Assembly (NCBI GenBank): GCA_018222605.1
Contig: JAAEZZ010000002.1
Location: forward strand, 186,001-250,000
Origin: Alphaproteobacteria bacterium
Lineage (GTDB): Bacteria; Pseudomonadota; Alphaproteobacteria; Caulobacterales; Hyphomonadaceae
DNA: 64,000 nucleotides
Reading direction: 5' to 3'
Shown: positions 1 through 10,736 of the stretch, piece by piece
Layout of the letters: each line of letters begins with the position of its first letter
Position numbering within the stretch: the stretch's first letter is position 1
Program-made: the position numbers and the translations under genes
Notes under the pieces: generated by a model
Told to the model about the DNA's origin: nothing
Databases searched by the model: none
Seen by the model: the letters and a program-made list of their open reading frames with translations, nothing else

Positions 1-181
1 TCAGGTCCCAAACATAAGCCTCGGAGATCGGTTCGGGCGTGGCAGGGGCCGTGACCGGCAGCTCCACCGTCAGATTTGGCTCCTGACCCAATTGCGCCTC
101 CGACATCATGGCACAACCAGACATCGCCATAAGGGCCAAACCACTCATCCCTACCTTGAACATATTGCGGATCTTGATCAT
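1..181 (-). CDS. Lipoprotein, N-terminal fragment (runs off the window)
   Basis: The first 60 codons of a minus-strand gene whose remainder lies left of the window. The product starts with a short basic segment, a hydrophobic stretch and a Ser-Gly-Cys lipobox near residue 23, followed by a Pro/Thr/Glu-rich linker. This predicts a lipidated envelope protein. No domain is visible in the fragment, so function is unknown. It is divergent from the metallopeptidase gene at 358; the 176-base gap between them presumably holds both promoters. Confidence 0.6.
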   Translation of the reverse strand, partial: MIKIRNMFKVGMSGLALMAMSGCAMMSEAQLGQEPNLTVELPVTAPATPEPISEAYVWDL

Positions 182-357
182 GCCAACTTCCCCAAACTTA
201 TTGTTTATCGAGAAATACAGAAACCATGCAGCCGATCGCCTGACAAGCGAAATCAGGCTGGGCCTAAACCCAGATGTCAAACATTCTAGGGTGACGGCCC
301 GGGCCCGACGCGCTATCCCGGATATTCGCCCAATGAGTAGGCAGGATGGAGTGAAGC

Positions 358-1206
358 ATGCGCTGGCAAGGTGGACGCAGAGGCGGAAATGTAGAAGACA
401 GACGCGGGCTTGGCCCCGGCAAGGCGGTCGGTGGCGGCAGCCTTATTGTCGTAGTGATCGCCCTGGTCGGCTATTTCGTTTTCGGCATGGAACCTAAAGA
501 CGTTGAACGCCTGATCGAAAGCACGAGCACGCAAACCTCTTCTCAGCAGAGTGGCGAAGTCGGCACACCGGAAGACCAGGCTGGCCAGTTCGTTGATGTC
601 GTCGGCGCCAACATCAATGATGTCTGGAACGGCATGCTGCCGGACTATCGCGAGCCGACCGTCGTGCTCTATACGCAAGGCACCTCCACAGGCTGCGGCT
701 ATGGCCAGGCCGCCATGGGCCCGTTCTATTGTCCGAATGACCAGACGGTCTATCTAGACCTCTCCTTCTGGCAGCAGATGGAAGACCAACTCGGCGCGTC
801 CGGCGCGGAATTTGCTCGCGCCTATGTCATCGCACATGAATTCGGCCACCATGTGCAAACGCTGACCGGCACATCCCAGCAGGTCCGCCAGGCCCAGCAG
901 AAGGCAGGCAGCCAGGCCGAAGCGAACAAGTATTCTGTGGCGTTGGAACTGCAGGCCGATTGCTATGCCGGCGTCTGGGCGGCCAATGCAGCCAAGGCCT
1001 CCAATGGCACCGTGGCGCTGGAACCGGGCGATATGCGGGAAGGTCTGAAAACCGCCAATGCGATTGGTGACGACATGCTGCAAAAGCGCTCTCAGGGCCG
1101 AGTCACACCGGAAGCCTTCACCCATGGCAGCGCCGAACAGCGTATGACCTGGCTAAACCGCGGTTACGAAACTGGCGACCCGCGCCAGTGCGATACATTC
1201 AACTGA
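358..1206 (+). CDS. ypfJ: Neutral zinc metallopeptidase, YpfJ family
   Basis: A 282-residue single-pass membrane protein of the putative neutral zinc metallopeptidase family (PF04228). A basic Gly/Arg-rich N-terminus is followed by one membrane helix at about residues 28-43, then the peptidase domain. The catalytic HExxH motif is HEFGHH at residues 160-165, and a downstream acidic segment (ELQADCYAG) is typical of the third zinc-ligand region. Length and architecture match the family. The substrate of this family is not established. It is monocistronic, with metY starting 50 bases downstream on the same strand. Confidence 0.88.
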   Translation: MRWQGGRRGGNVEDRRGLGPGKAVGGGSLIVVVIALVGYFVFGMEPKDVERLIESTSTQTSSQQSGEVGTPEDQAGQFVDVVGANINDVWNGMLPDYREPTVVLYTQGTSTGCGYGQAAMGPFYCPNDQTVYLDLSFWQQMEDQLGASGAEFARAYVIAHEFGHHVQTLTGTSQQVRQAQQKAGSQAEANKYSVALELQADCYAGVWAANAAKASNGTVALEPGDMREGLKTANAIGDDMLQKRSQGRVTPEAFTHGSAEQRMTWLNRGYETGDPRQCDTFN

Positions 1207-1256
1207 CCCCCCCTGCCCCAGCAGGACCATACACACAATAAAGGGAGATCGCCGAC

Positions 1257-2546
1257 ATGACGGACGGCAAGCCGATGGGCTTTGAGACTTTGCAAATTCA
1301 CGCCGGAGCCACTCCGGACCCGGCCACCGGCGCTCGCCAGGTGCCCATCTATCAGACCACGGCCTATGTTTTCCGCGACGCAGACCACGCCGCCGCATTG
1401 TTTGGCCTGCAGGAAGTCGGCTATATTTATTCCCGTCTGACCAACCCGACGGTGGCTGCGCTGGGAGACCGCATCGCGGCCCTTGAAGGCGGCGCAGGGG
1501 CGGTCTGCTGTTCCTCCGGCCATGCGGCCCAGATCATGGCCCTCTTCCCGCTGATGGCACCAGGCCGCAACATCGTTGCCTCAACCCGCCTTTATGGCGG
1601 TACGATCACCCAGTTCAGCCAGACCTTCAAACGCTTTGGCTGGTCATGCATCTTTGTCGACTTCGACGACCTGGACGCCGTCAAAGCCGCGATTGATGAA
1701 GACACCCGGGCCATCTTCTGCGAGACGATCGCCAATCCTGGTGGCTATATCACCGATCTCGACGCCATCGCCAAGATTGCGGATGAGGCTGGCCTGCCGC
1801 TGATCGTCGACAATACGACGGCCACGCCCTATCTCTGTCGCCCCATCGAACATGGCGCGACACTGGTCGTCCACTCGCTGACAAAATACATGACCGGCAA
1901 TGGTACGGTCACCGGCGGAGCTATCGTGGATTCCGGCAAGTTTGACTGGTCTGCCTCTGACAAGTTCCCGTCGCTGTCTCAGCCGGAACCGGCCTATCAC
2001 GGCCTGAAATTCCATGAGACCTTCGGCCCGGCCGCCTTCATGTTCCATGGCATTGCCGTTGGCCTGCGCGATCTTGGCATGACGCTGAACCCGCAAGCGG
2101 CACACTATACGCTGATGGGCATTGAAACGCTCTCCATGCGGATGGATAGACATGTTGCAAACGCCGAGAAGATTGCCAAATGGCTGGAAGGCCATGACGC
2201 GGTCGCAGGCGTCACCTATGCCGGCCTCGACTCCTCACCTTACAAGGGCCGGATCGCGAAGATCTGTCCGAAGGGGGCCGGCGCGCTGTTCACCATCCAG
2301 CTGAAAGGCGGCTATGAGGCCTGCGTCAAATTCGTGGACGGGCTAAACCTGTTCAGCCATGTCGCAAACCTTGGCGACGCCCGCAGCCTGGTCATTCACC
2401 CGGCCTCCACGACGCACCGTCAGCTAACGGAAGAGCAACAAGTAGCCGCTGGTGCTGCGCCGAACACGGTCCGCCTCTCCATTGGCATCGAAGACGCCGA
2501 TGATTTGATCGCAGACCTGGATCAGGCTCTAAACGCTGCGGGCTGA
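1257..2546 (+). CDS. metY: O-acetylhomoserine sulfhydrylase (PLP enzyme)
   Basis: A 429-residue Cys/Met-metabolism PLP-dependent enzyme (PF01053). It probably makes homocysteine from O-acetylhomoserine and sulfide in methionine synthesis. The PLP-binding lysine is K210 in the motif SLTKYMTG. The N-terminal FETLQIHAG segment and the length (about 430 rather than about 390 for cystathionine gamma-synthase) favour MetY over MetB. A good ribosome site (AAGGGAG) precedes the ATG. A strong terminator follows at 2567, so it is a single-gene unit. O-succinylhomoserine as substrate cannot be excluded from sequence. Confidence 0.9.
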   Translation: MTDGKPMGFETLQIHAGATPDPATGARQVPIYQTTAYVFRDADHAAALFGLQEVGYIYSRLTNPTVAALGDRIAALEGGAGAVCCSSGHAAQIMALFPLMAPGRNIVASTRLYGGTITQFSQTFKRFGWSCIFVDFDDLDAVKAAIDEDTRAIFCETIANPGGYITDLDAIAKIADEAGLPLIVDNTTATPYLCRPIEHGATLVVHSLTKYMTGNGTVTGGAIVDSGKFDWSASDKFPSLSQPEPAYHGLKFHETFGPAAFMFHGIAVGLRDLGMTLNPQAAHYTLMGIETLSMRMDRHVANAEKIAKWLEGHDAVAGVTYAGLDSSPYKGRIAKICPKGAGALFTIQLKGGYEACVKFVDGLNLFSHVANLGDARSLVIHPASTTHRQLTEEQQVAAGAAPNTVRLSIGIEDADDLIADLDQALNAAG

Positions 2547-2566
2547 ACCTCTTTCCGGTCCCATCA

Positions 2567-2597
2567 GAAAAGGTGGTCCTTACGGGCCGCCTTTTTT
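2567..2597 (+). terminator. Rho-independent terminator of metY
   Basis: A 10-bp stem (AAGGTGGTCC with GGGCCGCCTT, including two G-T pairs) closes on a TTAC loop and runs into a T-tract at 2591-2597. It lies about 20 bases after the metY stop codon. Confidence 0.85.
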
Positions 2598-2694
2598 GTG
2601 TGCAGTCACATCCAGCCTGCGACGGCATAAGCCTTTCGCGCCTCAAAGATTTCACCCTACCGGTCTTTCGCCCAGCCGAGACACTGCACATCAG

Positions 2695-3489
2695 CTAGCC
2701 AGCAACACTGTCTTCCACCGTCACGGCATCCACGCTCTGACGCTTCAGCTCTGCCGACCCAAAGATTGTCATGAAGCTGATATCAGTTGCATCGCGCCCG
2801 GCGGCAATACGCACCAGATTACGCTCATCGGCCAGTTTGGTCGCGTCGATGAGCCGCCAAGCATCGTTCAGCCAGACTTCCGCCACGGCATGAAAATCCG
2901 GTGGCTTAATGCCTGGCGCATAGGCCGAGACCATGCGGGCCGGAATACCGGCTGAGCGTGCAAAGCTGATCAGCACATGGGCATAGTCCCGGCAGACGCC
3001 CTGACGCATCATGAAACTGTCTGCGGCTGTCGTCTCACCATCGCTGGCGCCGGGCACATAGTCGAAGTGCTCATAAATCCAGTCAGCCATGGCCAGCACC
3101 TGGTCCCCGCCCTGCTGGCCAGCAAAGGTGCGCTGGACGAACGTCATCATACGGTCGGATTCGCAGTACCGACTCGGGAATAGATATGAGGTCACATCAG
3201 ATGGCAATTCATGATGCGGCGGCACAGACAGGCCAGCCAGCTCGACCGGCCCGCGCGTCACATCCACCAGCGCCTCATATGTGATCATGACATCACCGCG
3301 TGCCTTCATCCATTGCCGCACGCCCTTGTCATCCGGGCCATCCGCGACACTCAGATCGCAAGGAGGGTTCACTGTCAGGGCATCTGCAATCACGCGCTGG
3401 TCTGGCGCGCGCGCCGCCTCCAGGGCCAGCAAGACATCCGCGGGTTGGGGGAAACTATATTCCAGGAAAGCCTTGATACTGACGCGCAT
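2695..3489 (-). CDS. Transglutaminase-like cysteine peptidase family protein
   Basis: A 264-residue protein with a transglutaminase-like core (PF01841) in its C-terminal half. The Cys is in RQGVCRDYAH, followed by a His in PDFHAVAEVW and an Asp in WRLIDAT, the Cys-His-Asp triad order of the family. The N-terminal part is a beta-rich domain typical of bacterial transglutaminase-like proteins. An upstream ATG at 3555 would add 22 residues. The start at 3489 is preferred because AGGA sits 10 bases upstream and it opens on the conserved domain. Substrate unknown; peptide or isopeptide hydrolysis is as likely as cross-linking. Confidence 0.8.
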   Translation of the reverse strand: MRVSIKAFLEYSFPQPADVLLALEAARAPDQRVIADALTVNPPCDLSVADGPDDKGVRQWMKARGDVMITYEALVDVTRGPVELAGLSVPPHHELPSDVTSYLFPSRYCESDRMMTFVQRTFAGQQGGDQVLAMADWIYEHFDYVPGASDGETTAADSFMMRQGVCRDYAHVLISFARSAGIPARMVSAYAPGIKPPDFHAVAEVWLNDAWRLIDATKLADERNLVRIAAGRDATDISFMTIFGSAELKRQSVDAVTVEDSVAG

Positions 3490-3618
3490 GAGTGGGGTAT
3501 CCTGAAAGGTCAGAGAGGATCGCCCAGATGACGATATGAGGATAATGCCCTGCAAGAGGTTTCGTTGCCGCCCCGCAAAAAGATTTCAGGCGGCCACTCT
3601 ACCCGCCGCGGTAACAGC

Positions 3619-4002
3619 TCAACCCGGCGTGAACAATCCCTGAAAACCGACAATGATCGCGATCACGCCAAATACGGCAATTGCTGTGGTGAACGGATCA
3701 GCCCCCTTGGCAACCGGATCCTGCGTAAGCCGCCCTGCCCGAACCCGATCTGTCATCAACAGCGCGCCTGTGATCAGGCCGACCACTTCGAAGTGGAAAA
3801 GATGCGGTCCCGTCGTCAGGTGAACGATAAGATAATATCCGCCCGTCACCAGCGCGACAATTCCGATCAGCCATCCAAGCTGAGCCACCTTTGCAGCGCC
3901 TCCGGCCAGATCGTCCCCGACATTAGGGATTTTTACCAGCAGACCTATGGCGAGTAGGAAGCCGCCAAAAATATTGGCTAGGTCAAGAAGAAGTGAAATC
4001 AT
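3619..4002 (-). CDS. Small four-helix membrane protein, unknown function
   Basis: A 127-residue protein with four hydrophobic segments (about residues 5-22, 40-60, 70-85 and 103-122) joined by short polar loops. It would be an inner-membrane protein. I do not recognise a family. It is transcribed in the same direction as the transglutaminase gene downstream, with a gap of about 130 bases, and lies behind the DUF72 gene. The reading frame is clean and has the codon bias of its neighbours. Confidence 0.6.
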   Translation of the reverse strand: MISLLLDLANIFGGFLLAIGLLVKIPNVGDDLAGGAAKVAQLGWLIGIVALVTGGYYLIVHLTTGPHLFHFEVVGLITGALLMTDRVRAGRLTQDPVAKGADPFTTAIAVFGVIAIIVGFQGLFTPG

Positions 4003-4060
4003 GATGCGTTACCCCTATCAGCTGTCACCGCATCAACCGCGCGAGAGACGCATCCGTTCC

Positions 4061-4798
4061 CTACAGGCGCTGGATCAGTGCCTGCGCTGCAGCCGGATTG
4101 GTTTCTTTCGCGCCTGAGATAAAGAAGGCAAACACCTCCCGTTCATCCGCCCAGCCACGCAGCGTTTTCGCCCACTGATCAAGCTGCACAGGCCTATATC
4201 CCGTCTCGACCCCGGCCTGACTGTTTTGCAGGCGCGCATAGGTAAAGCTGGCTGTATTCATGTCCGGCATCGGCCAGTCAGCATCATCGGCAAAGACGAG
4301 CGCGCAGCCATGTTTGCGCAGCATGTCTTCAAAGGCTGGCGTGTTGAAACTTTCATGGCGCACTTCAATAGCATGACGCAGCGCGACGCCATCGTGCTCT
4401 TTCGGCAGAGTGGACAGGAAGGTGTCGAAGTAGTCCGTGTCAAAGGTCTTGCTGGCGGCGAACTGCCAGTTGATCGCGCCCAGCTTGTCACCTAGCGCCG
4501 TTACCCCTCCGCCGACGAACCAGGTTATGGCCTCCTCAATGGCAGAGGGCGTATTACGGCTGGTCGTCATGCGCTGCGCCTTCACCGTGAAGCGAAACTC
4601 GTCCGGGGTCTCCCCTGCCCAGCGGGCGAAAACATGCTCTGGCTGGTTACGGTAAAAGGTGGAATTGATCTCGATGGCCGTCAGGCGGCGGCTGGCATAT
4701 TCCAGCTCCCGCGTCTTCGGCAGATCCTTCGGATAGAAGCGCCCCCGCCAGTCGTCAAAGCTCCAGCCGCCAATTCCGACATGAATGTCGTGTCCCAT
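4061..4798 (-). CDS. DUF72 family TIM-barrel protein (YecE-like)
   Basis: A 245-residue protein of the DUF72/YecE family (PF01904). The N-terminal VGIGGWSFDDWRG and the ATEINSTFYR-type strand (here AIEINSTFYRNQ) are the family hallmarks, followed by FRFTVKAQR and a C-terminal AFFISGAKETNPAAA segment. Members adopt a TIM barrel, but no reaction is established. The length is normal. It is followed downstream on the same strand by a small membrane protein gene. The rpoD terminator separates it from rpoD. Confidence 0.85.
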   Translation of the reverse strand: MGHDIHVGIGGWSFDDWRGRFYPKDLPKTRELEYASRRLTAIEINSTFYRNQPEHVFARWAGETPDEFRFTVKAQRMTTSRNTPSAIEEAITWFVGGGVTALGDKLGAINWQFAASKTFDTDYFDTFLSTLPKEHDGVALRHAIEVRHESFNTPAFEDMLRKHGCALVFADDADWPMPDMNTASFTYARLQNSQAGVETGYRPVQLDQWAKTLRGWADEREVFAFFISGAKETNPAAAQALIQRL

Positions 4799-4822
4799 GA
4801 CACATCTCCCCCAGCCACAAAC

Positions 4823-4853
4823 AAAAAGGGCGACCCGCAGGCCGCCCTTTGAA
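4823..4853 (-). terminator. Rho-independent terminator of rpoD
   Basis: Read on the minus strand, AAAGGGCGGCC and GGTCGCCCTTT form a GC-rich stem followed by TTTTTGTTTG. It begins a few bases after the rpoD stop codon. Confidence 0.85.
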
Positions 4854-4859
4854 ATTGGA

Positions 4860-6812
<1,953 letters not shown>

Positions 6813-6924
6813 TCAATTCTCTCCCGTGAGGTTCCCGACCACGCCCGTCGGATACCCTCGCAAAACTGCCTGCCTTGTAGCTTTCGCTGACTGTACCTGC
6901 TGCCTTCAAAATTCATGCGGGCGC

Positions 6925-6953
6925 TGTATGCCCATCGTTCTGTAACGCGTCAA
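6925..6953 (-). promoter_or_regulatory. Candidate rpoD promoter
   Basis: On the minus strand TTGACG (6948-6953) is spaced by 17 bases from CATACA (6925-6930), about 110 bases before the rpoD start. The -10 box is a weak match. The rest of the 413-base gap between dnaG and rpoD (6813-7225) shows no gene or clear hairpin. Confidence 0.3.
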
Positions 6954-7225
6954 AAGCCCTGCTGCCATCTCATGGCAACAGCACCAGACCCCAACTTACA
7001 GCACCTTTCGTGCCACAGGTCAGGATCAGACTCGTCTGAACGTCCGGCTGCCGTGTTTTGCTCGGGGGCTTAAAGCCAATCCCTTGCCTCGGGTTCTTTG
7101 ACCGCGATTGAGGCGTCTCGGGGTAGTCGTTGAGCAAGCTGGCAGCGCGCATGTTCCCTGCTTGCTGTAAATGGGCACTGATTCCTCTGCGGTCAATAGG
7201 TTTTCCTGAGTTTGAGCCGCAGGAA

Positions 7226-9127
7226 TCAGGAACTGCCGGAGGCATCCCCCTTAAACCAGGGGTTCTGCTCTTCAAACTTCTTCCAGAAATCGCCAATATT
7301 GGCCTTGCCCATGGCCTTCTCCTGCTGGTCCAGCAACACACGCTCTTCGAATGCCTTGCGCCGTTCTGCCACCAGACGGCGTTTCAGTTTGAGACGGCGC
7401 ACCTCGTCATCCGCCGTCGGTGTCGTGTCGACGGGAATGAATGCTTCGACCGCCGCCTTCCACGAGCGATAGGCTGGATCATTCAGGCGAATATTGGAAA
7501 TGTTCTTCAAATCAATCTGCGCAATTTCCTTCTCATGACCCTGCCGCGCGAGGCTTTGCAGAACGGCGTCCAGGGTCAGATCCTGATCCTCGATCAGGAA
7601 GTCCACGATCAGGTCACGCAGGCCGTTGGAAATCTCGTTGCGAAAATCCGCCGCGATCAGCAACTCTTCCATGCCGGACAGGATCGACGGGTTCAGCACG
7701 GCCTGCAGCAATAGCAGAACACCGGGGCGCGTCCGGCCTGCAGCCTGCACCTGGGCGACCGCCGCCGGCCCAGCCGAGCCCGTATCCCCCCCTCTGCCCT
7801 TGCCCGGGGTAAAATTACTTTTGCGCTTGGACTGGCGGATCTGCCAGAAATGGTCCCTCATGCGGGCCTTCAGGTCTCGCTCATAGGCCGCCTTCACGCC
7901 GGGATGCTTGATCTGGGCCGCGGCCCCCATCAGTCGCGCTTCAAGGCCCGCCTGACGTTCAGGCGTGTCGAGTGGCTCGGCATCCCGCTCGCGCTGCCAT
8001 AAGAGTTCCGACAGGGCGATCTTGCCATCCAGCGCTTCGCCCATGGCGGCAGGCCCGCGCTCGCGGATCAGATCGTCCGGGTCCATGCCATCCGGCAGCA
8101 GCACGAAGAACAGGGACCGCCCGGGCTCGACATGTGGCAACGCCCGGTCAATCGCGCGATAGGCGGCGCCGAGGCCCGCCCGGTCCCCGTCAAAACACAG
8201 CACCGGTTCCGGCCCTGCGCGCCACAGCAGATTGATCTGGTCTTCCGTCAGCGCCGTCCCAAGCGGCGCGACCGCTTGGCCAAAGCCCGCCTCCGTCAGC
8301 GCGATGGCATCCATATAGCCTTCGCAGACAATCAGGCCGCCGCCCTCGCCATGGCCCAGCGCTTCCCGCGCCGCCTTGTAGCGATAGAGCACACGCGATT
8401 TGTGAAAAAGCGGTGTATCGCCTGAATTCAGATATTTCGGCTTGGCATCCGGCGTCAGGCCCCGGCCGCCAAAGGCAATGATGCCTCCCCGGCTGTCCGG
8501 AATCGGGAACATGAGACGCCCACGGAACGCATCGTACGGCTCTCCACCACGATCACTGGTCTTGGCGAGGCCCGCCTCCAGGATCTCGTCCGAGGTGAAG
8601 CCCAGCTGCTTCAGATGGACGCCGGTCTTGTGCCAATCATCCGGGGCAAAGCCCAGCCGGTGGCGCTTCCAAGCCATGGGCTTCAGGCCGCGCCCTTCCA
8701 GATATTCCCGCGCCGCAGCTCCCTCGGAAGATTGCAGCCGATCCTCATAATAGGCTGCAGCCGCTTCACAGACCTCCTGCAGGCGCTTGCGATGGTCATA
8801 AACTTCAGCGGCTTGCGGATCTGCTTTGGGCAGCTCCATACCCGCCTCTTCGGCCAGCTTGTCAACGGCTTCCATGAAAGAGAGCCGTTCGGTCTCCATC
8901 ACAAAACTGATGACATCGCCACCCATACCGGAAGAGAAGCATTTGAAGATGCGCTTCTGGTCGTTGACGTAGAAACTCGGCGTCTTCTCGTTCGTGAAGG
9001 GGGACAGGCCGACCCATTCCTTGCCCTTCTTGGTCAGCTTCACCTTGCGACCAATCACATCCGAAGGCCGGATACGGGCCTTCAGCTCATCAAGGAAACC
9101 ATCAGGGATGCGGACTGCGGAGGACAT
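7226..9127 (-). CDS. dnaG: DNA primase
   Basis: A 633-residue replicative primase that makes RNA primers for the replisome. The N-terminal zinc-ribbon-like domain covers residues 1-100, the TOPRIM catalytic core includes IVCEGYMDAIAL and CFDGDRAG, and a C-terminal helical domain would bind the DnaB helicase. Of the four usual zinc ligands only Cys63 remains: residues 42, 45 and 66 are Ser, Thr and Ser (GLSPFTNEKTPSF and KCFSSGMGGD). The fold is otherwise conserved, so the gene is probably functional. The start is chosen at the conserved N-terminus ahead of FLDELKARI. Confidence 0.96.
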   Translation of the reverse strand: MSSAVRIPDGFLDELKARIRPSDVIGRKVKLTKKGKEWVGLSPFTNEKTPSFYVNDQKRIFKCFSSGMGGDVISFVMETERLSFMEAVDKLAEEAGMELPKADPQAAEVYDHRKRLQEVCEAAAAYYEDRLQSSEGAAAREYLEGRGLKPMAWKRHRLGFAPDDWHKTGVHLKQLGFTSDEILEAGLAKTSDRGGEPYDAFRGRLMFPIPDSRGGIIAFGGRGLTPDAKPKYLNSGDTPLFHKSRVLYRYKAAREALGHGEGGGLIVCEGYMDAIALTEAGFGQAVAPLGTALTEDQINLLWRAGPEPVLCFDGDRAGLGAAYRAIDRALPHVEPGRSLFFVLLPDGMDPDDLIRERGPAAMGEALDGKIALSELLWQRERDAEPLDTPERQAGLEARLMGAAAQIKHPGVKAAYERDLKARMRDHFWQIRQSKRKSNFTPGKGRGGDTGSAGPAAVAQVQAAGRTRPGVLLLLQAVLNPSILSGMEELLIAADFRNEISNGLRDLIVDFLIEDQDLTLDAVLQSLARQGHEKEIAQIDLKNISNIRLNDPAYRSWKAAVEAFIPVDTTPTADDEVRRLKLKRRLVAERRKAFEERVLLDQQEKAMGKANIGDFWKKFEEQNPWFKGDASGSS

Positions 9128-9200
9128 GGTCTGCCAATGTAGCGCTTAACCCTCTTTGGTGAAACATGAGACTGCCATCCTTCCCCGTTCAAACGCAGAC

Positions 9201-9231
9201 AAAAAAAGACCCTGCCGAAGCAGGGTCTTTT
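9201..9231 (-). terminator. Terminator of the PRC-barrel lipoprotein gene
   Basis: A perfect stem AAAAGACCCTGC/GCAGGGTCTTTT around a short TTCG-type loop. On the minus strand it ends in a seven-T run. It lies 24 bases after the stop codon at 9255 and insulates dnaG. Confidence 0.88.
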
Positions 9232-9254
9232 CCAGGTGACGGATCTCTCCGGCA

Positions 9255-10019
9255 TTAGTCCTCTGTCAGTTCAATGCCTGGGGCGTCGGCATATTCCTCA
9301 GACGTGATGTCCAGGACGATCTCGCCATCACTGTCACCTTGGGCAATCATGATTGCGTCCGGATTGATCAGGTAACGATCAGAGGTCAGGGCATCGACCA
9401 CTCCATCTGCAACGACGGCGTATTTGACGGTACCGTCCTTGGCCATGATGAAGTCCGTGATGCGGGCATCGCTGTCATTGAAGGCCAGCGAGGCGTTCGT
9501 CCCCATCAACTCGGAGGCGAGACGATAGTCGTTCAGGCCTTCCTGTTCGAATTCCGGCATCGAATCGAGGGTTCCGTCCGTGACCGTCAGCGTCGCGACA
9601 GGCTCCTTTTCCTCGTCCCAAGTGATCGTAGCCTGGTCGAAAGTGACCGGGTGAAGGGCGCCAGCGATGCCATCACGGATGATCAGGGTCGGCTGAGTGC
9701 CATCGCGGGAAATCATGACGTCAGCAATCTCGCCAATTTCGTCGCCATTGGCATCATAGACGCCTTCATCGATCAGATCAGATGCCATCATCTCGCCCGT
9801 TGTCGGAACGTAGGCAATCCGGGTGATCTCTTTCTTGGTGTCCATGTCATCGGCGGAAGCATCAACGATCTCGCCGCCATACATGCCTTCACCGGAATTG
9901 GAATCTGCGGTTTCTGCAGCAGACGTGTCAGCCGTCTGCGCATTTGTTTCGGTTTTGGAACACGCAGCGGCACCGAGCATCAGGGCAGCTGCACTGGCAG
10001 TAATCAAAAGCCGTTTCAT
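9255..10019 (-). CDS. PRC-barrel domain lipoprotein
   Basis: A 254-residue envelope lipoprotein. A signal peptide ends in the lipobox LGAAAC (Cys20), followed by a Thr/Ala/Glu-rich linker to about residue 60. A PRC-barrel-like domain follows at about residues 75-135 (MASDLIDEGVYDANGDEIGEIADVM region), and a second, weaker copy (YRLASELMGTNASL, ITDFIMAKDG) lies at about 165-215. The protein is strongly acidic. PRC-barrels are small protein-binding or structural domains; no partner is evident here. The gene sits between dnaG and yqeY with its own terminator. Confidence 0.78.
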   Translation of the reverse strand: MKRLLITASAAALMLGAAACSKTETNAQTADTSAAETADSNSGEGMYGGEIVDASADDMDTKKEITRIAYVPTTGEMMASDLIDEGVYDANGDEIGEIADVMISRDGTQPTLIIRDGIAGALHPVTFDQATITWDEEKEPVATLTVTDGTLDSMPEFEQEGLNDYRLASELMGTNASLAFNDSDARITDFIMAKDGTVKYAVVADGVVDALTSDRYLINPDAIMIAQGDSDGEIVLDITSEEYADAPGIELTED

Positions 10020-10040
10020 TTGGTGGTCCTTTCTAGGTGA

Positions 10041-10056
10041 CTAACACCCCATTAAC
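10041..10056. promoter_or_regulatory. CtrA-like motif upstream of the PRC-barrel gene
   Basis: CTAA-N7-TTAAC differs at one base from the CtrA full site TTAA-N7-TTAA(C) known from Caulobacter. It is 22 bases upstream of the lipoprotein start. A match of this length can occur by chance. Confidence 0.25.
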
Positions 10057-10095
10057 GGACCCCATGCCTGCTTTGTTCCTCAACCTTTCGGCGAT

Positions 10096-10578
10096 TTAAC
10101 TGTTCTGGCCTGCCCCGCTGGTCAGGGCCTTGCGCATGGCCTTGCCGGCCGCGGCGGACTCGATCATGTCCGGATATCGCTGTTTCAGGGCGCTCATGCA
10201 GCGGCCCAGATCCTTCAGCTTGGAAGCGCCCAATTCCTCGACAACTTCCTCGACCGCCTGGTCCAGTGCCTTGCCGGCCAACGGCACTGGCAGGAACTGC
10301 TCTATGACCTCAATCTCTTCGCGTTCGCGAATCGCATCCTCGATGCGGCCCGCATCATCATATTCCCGTGCGGCCACTTCGCGCTGGGCCACCATGGTCT
10401 CCAGCACCTTGCGCACATCCGCCTCGGGACAGCCTTCGCCGTCGCCACGCCCACGTGCGCAGACATCGCGGTCCCGGATCGCACAATCGATCAGGCGCAG
10501 CGTCGCCAGACGCACCGAATTGTCGGGCTTTTCGCTCTCGACTTTCAGCGCGTGCGCCACCCGCTTTTTCAGCGTCAT
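10096..10578 (-). CDS. yqeY: GatB/YqeY domain protein
   Basis: A 160-residue YqeY-family protein (PF09424), the tRNA-amidotransferase-associated helical domain found as a stand-alone protein. Conserved parts are the N-terminal LKKRVAHALK, the TLRLI segment, the REYDDAGRIEDAIREREEIEVIEQFLP block and the C-terminal LKDLGRCMSALKQRYP. The start at 10578 aligns with the usual YqeY N-terminus; in-frame starts at 10605 and 10641 would add residues the family lacks. It is divergent from carA, a common alphaproteobacterial arrangement. Its biochemical role is unsettled. Confidence 0.85.
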   Translation of the reverse strand: MTLKKRVAHALKVESEKPDNSVRLATLRLIDCAIRDRDVCARGRGDGEGCPEADVRKVLETMVAQREVAAREYDDAGRIEDAIREREEIEVIEQFLPVPLAGKALDQAVEEVVEELGASKLKDLGRCMSALKQRYPDMIESAAAGKAMRKALTSGAGQNS

Positions 10579-10736
10579 CTTACAAGATTTGTCTTCACGG
10601 CCCATTCTAAATACGCCTTTCACACCAGCGCAGCGGCACACCGCTTGACGCCAAGGGGACTCGGCCCCATTAACCGGGCAAACTGTCGGGCGATAGAGTT
10701 AAAGGTCCGACAACAGGCCCGGAAGGGAAGCGAAAT

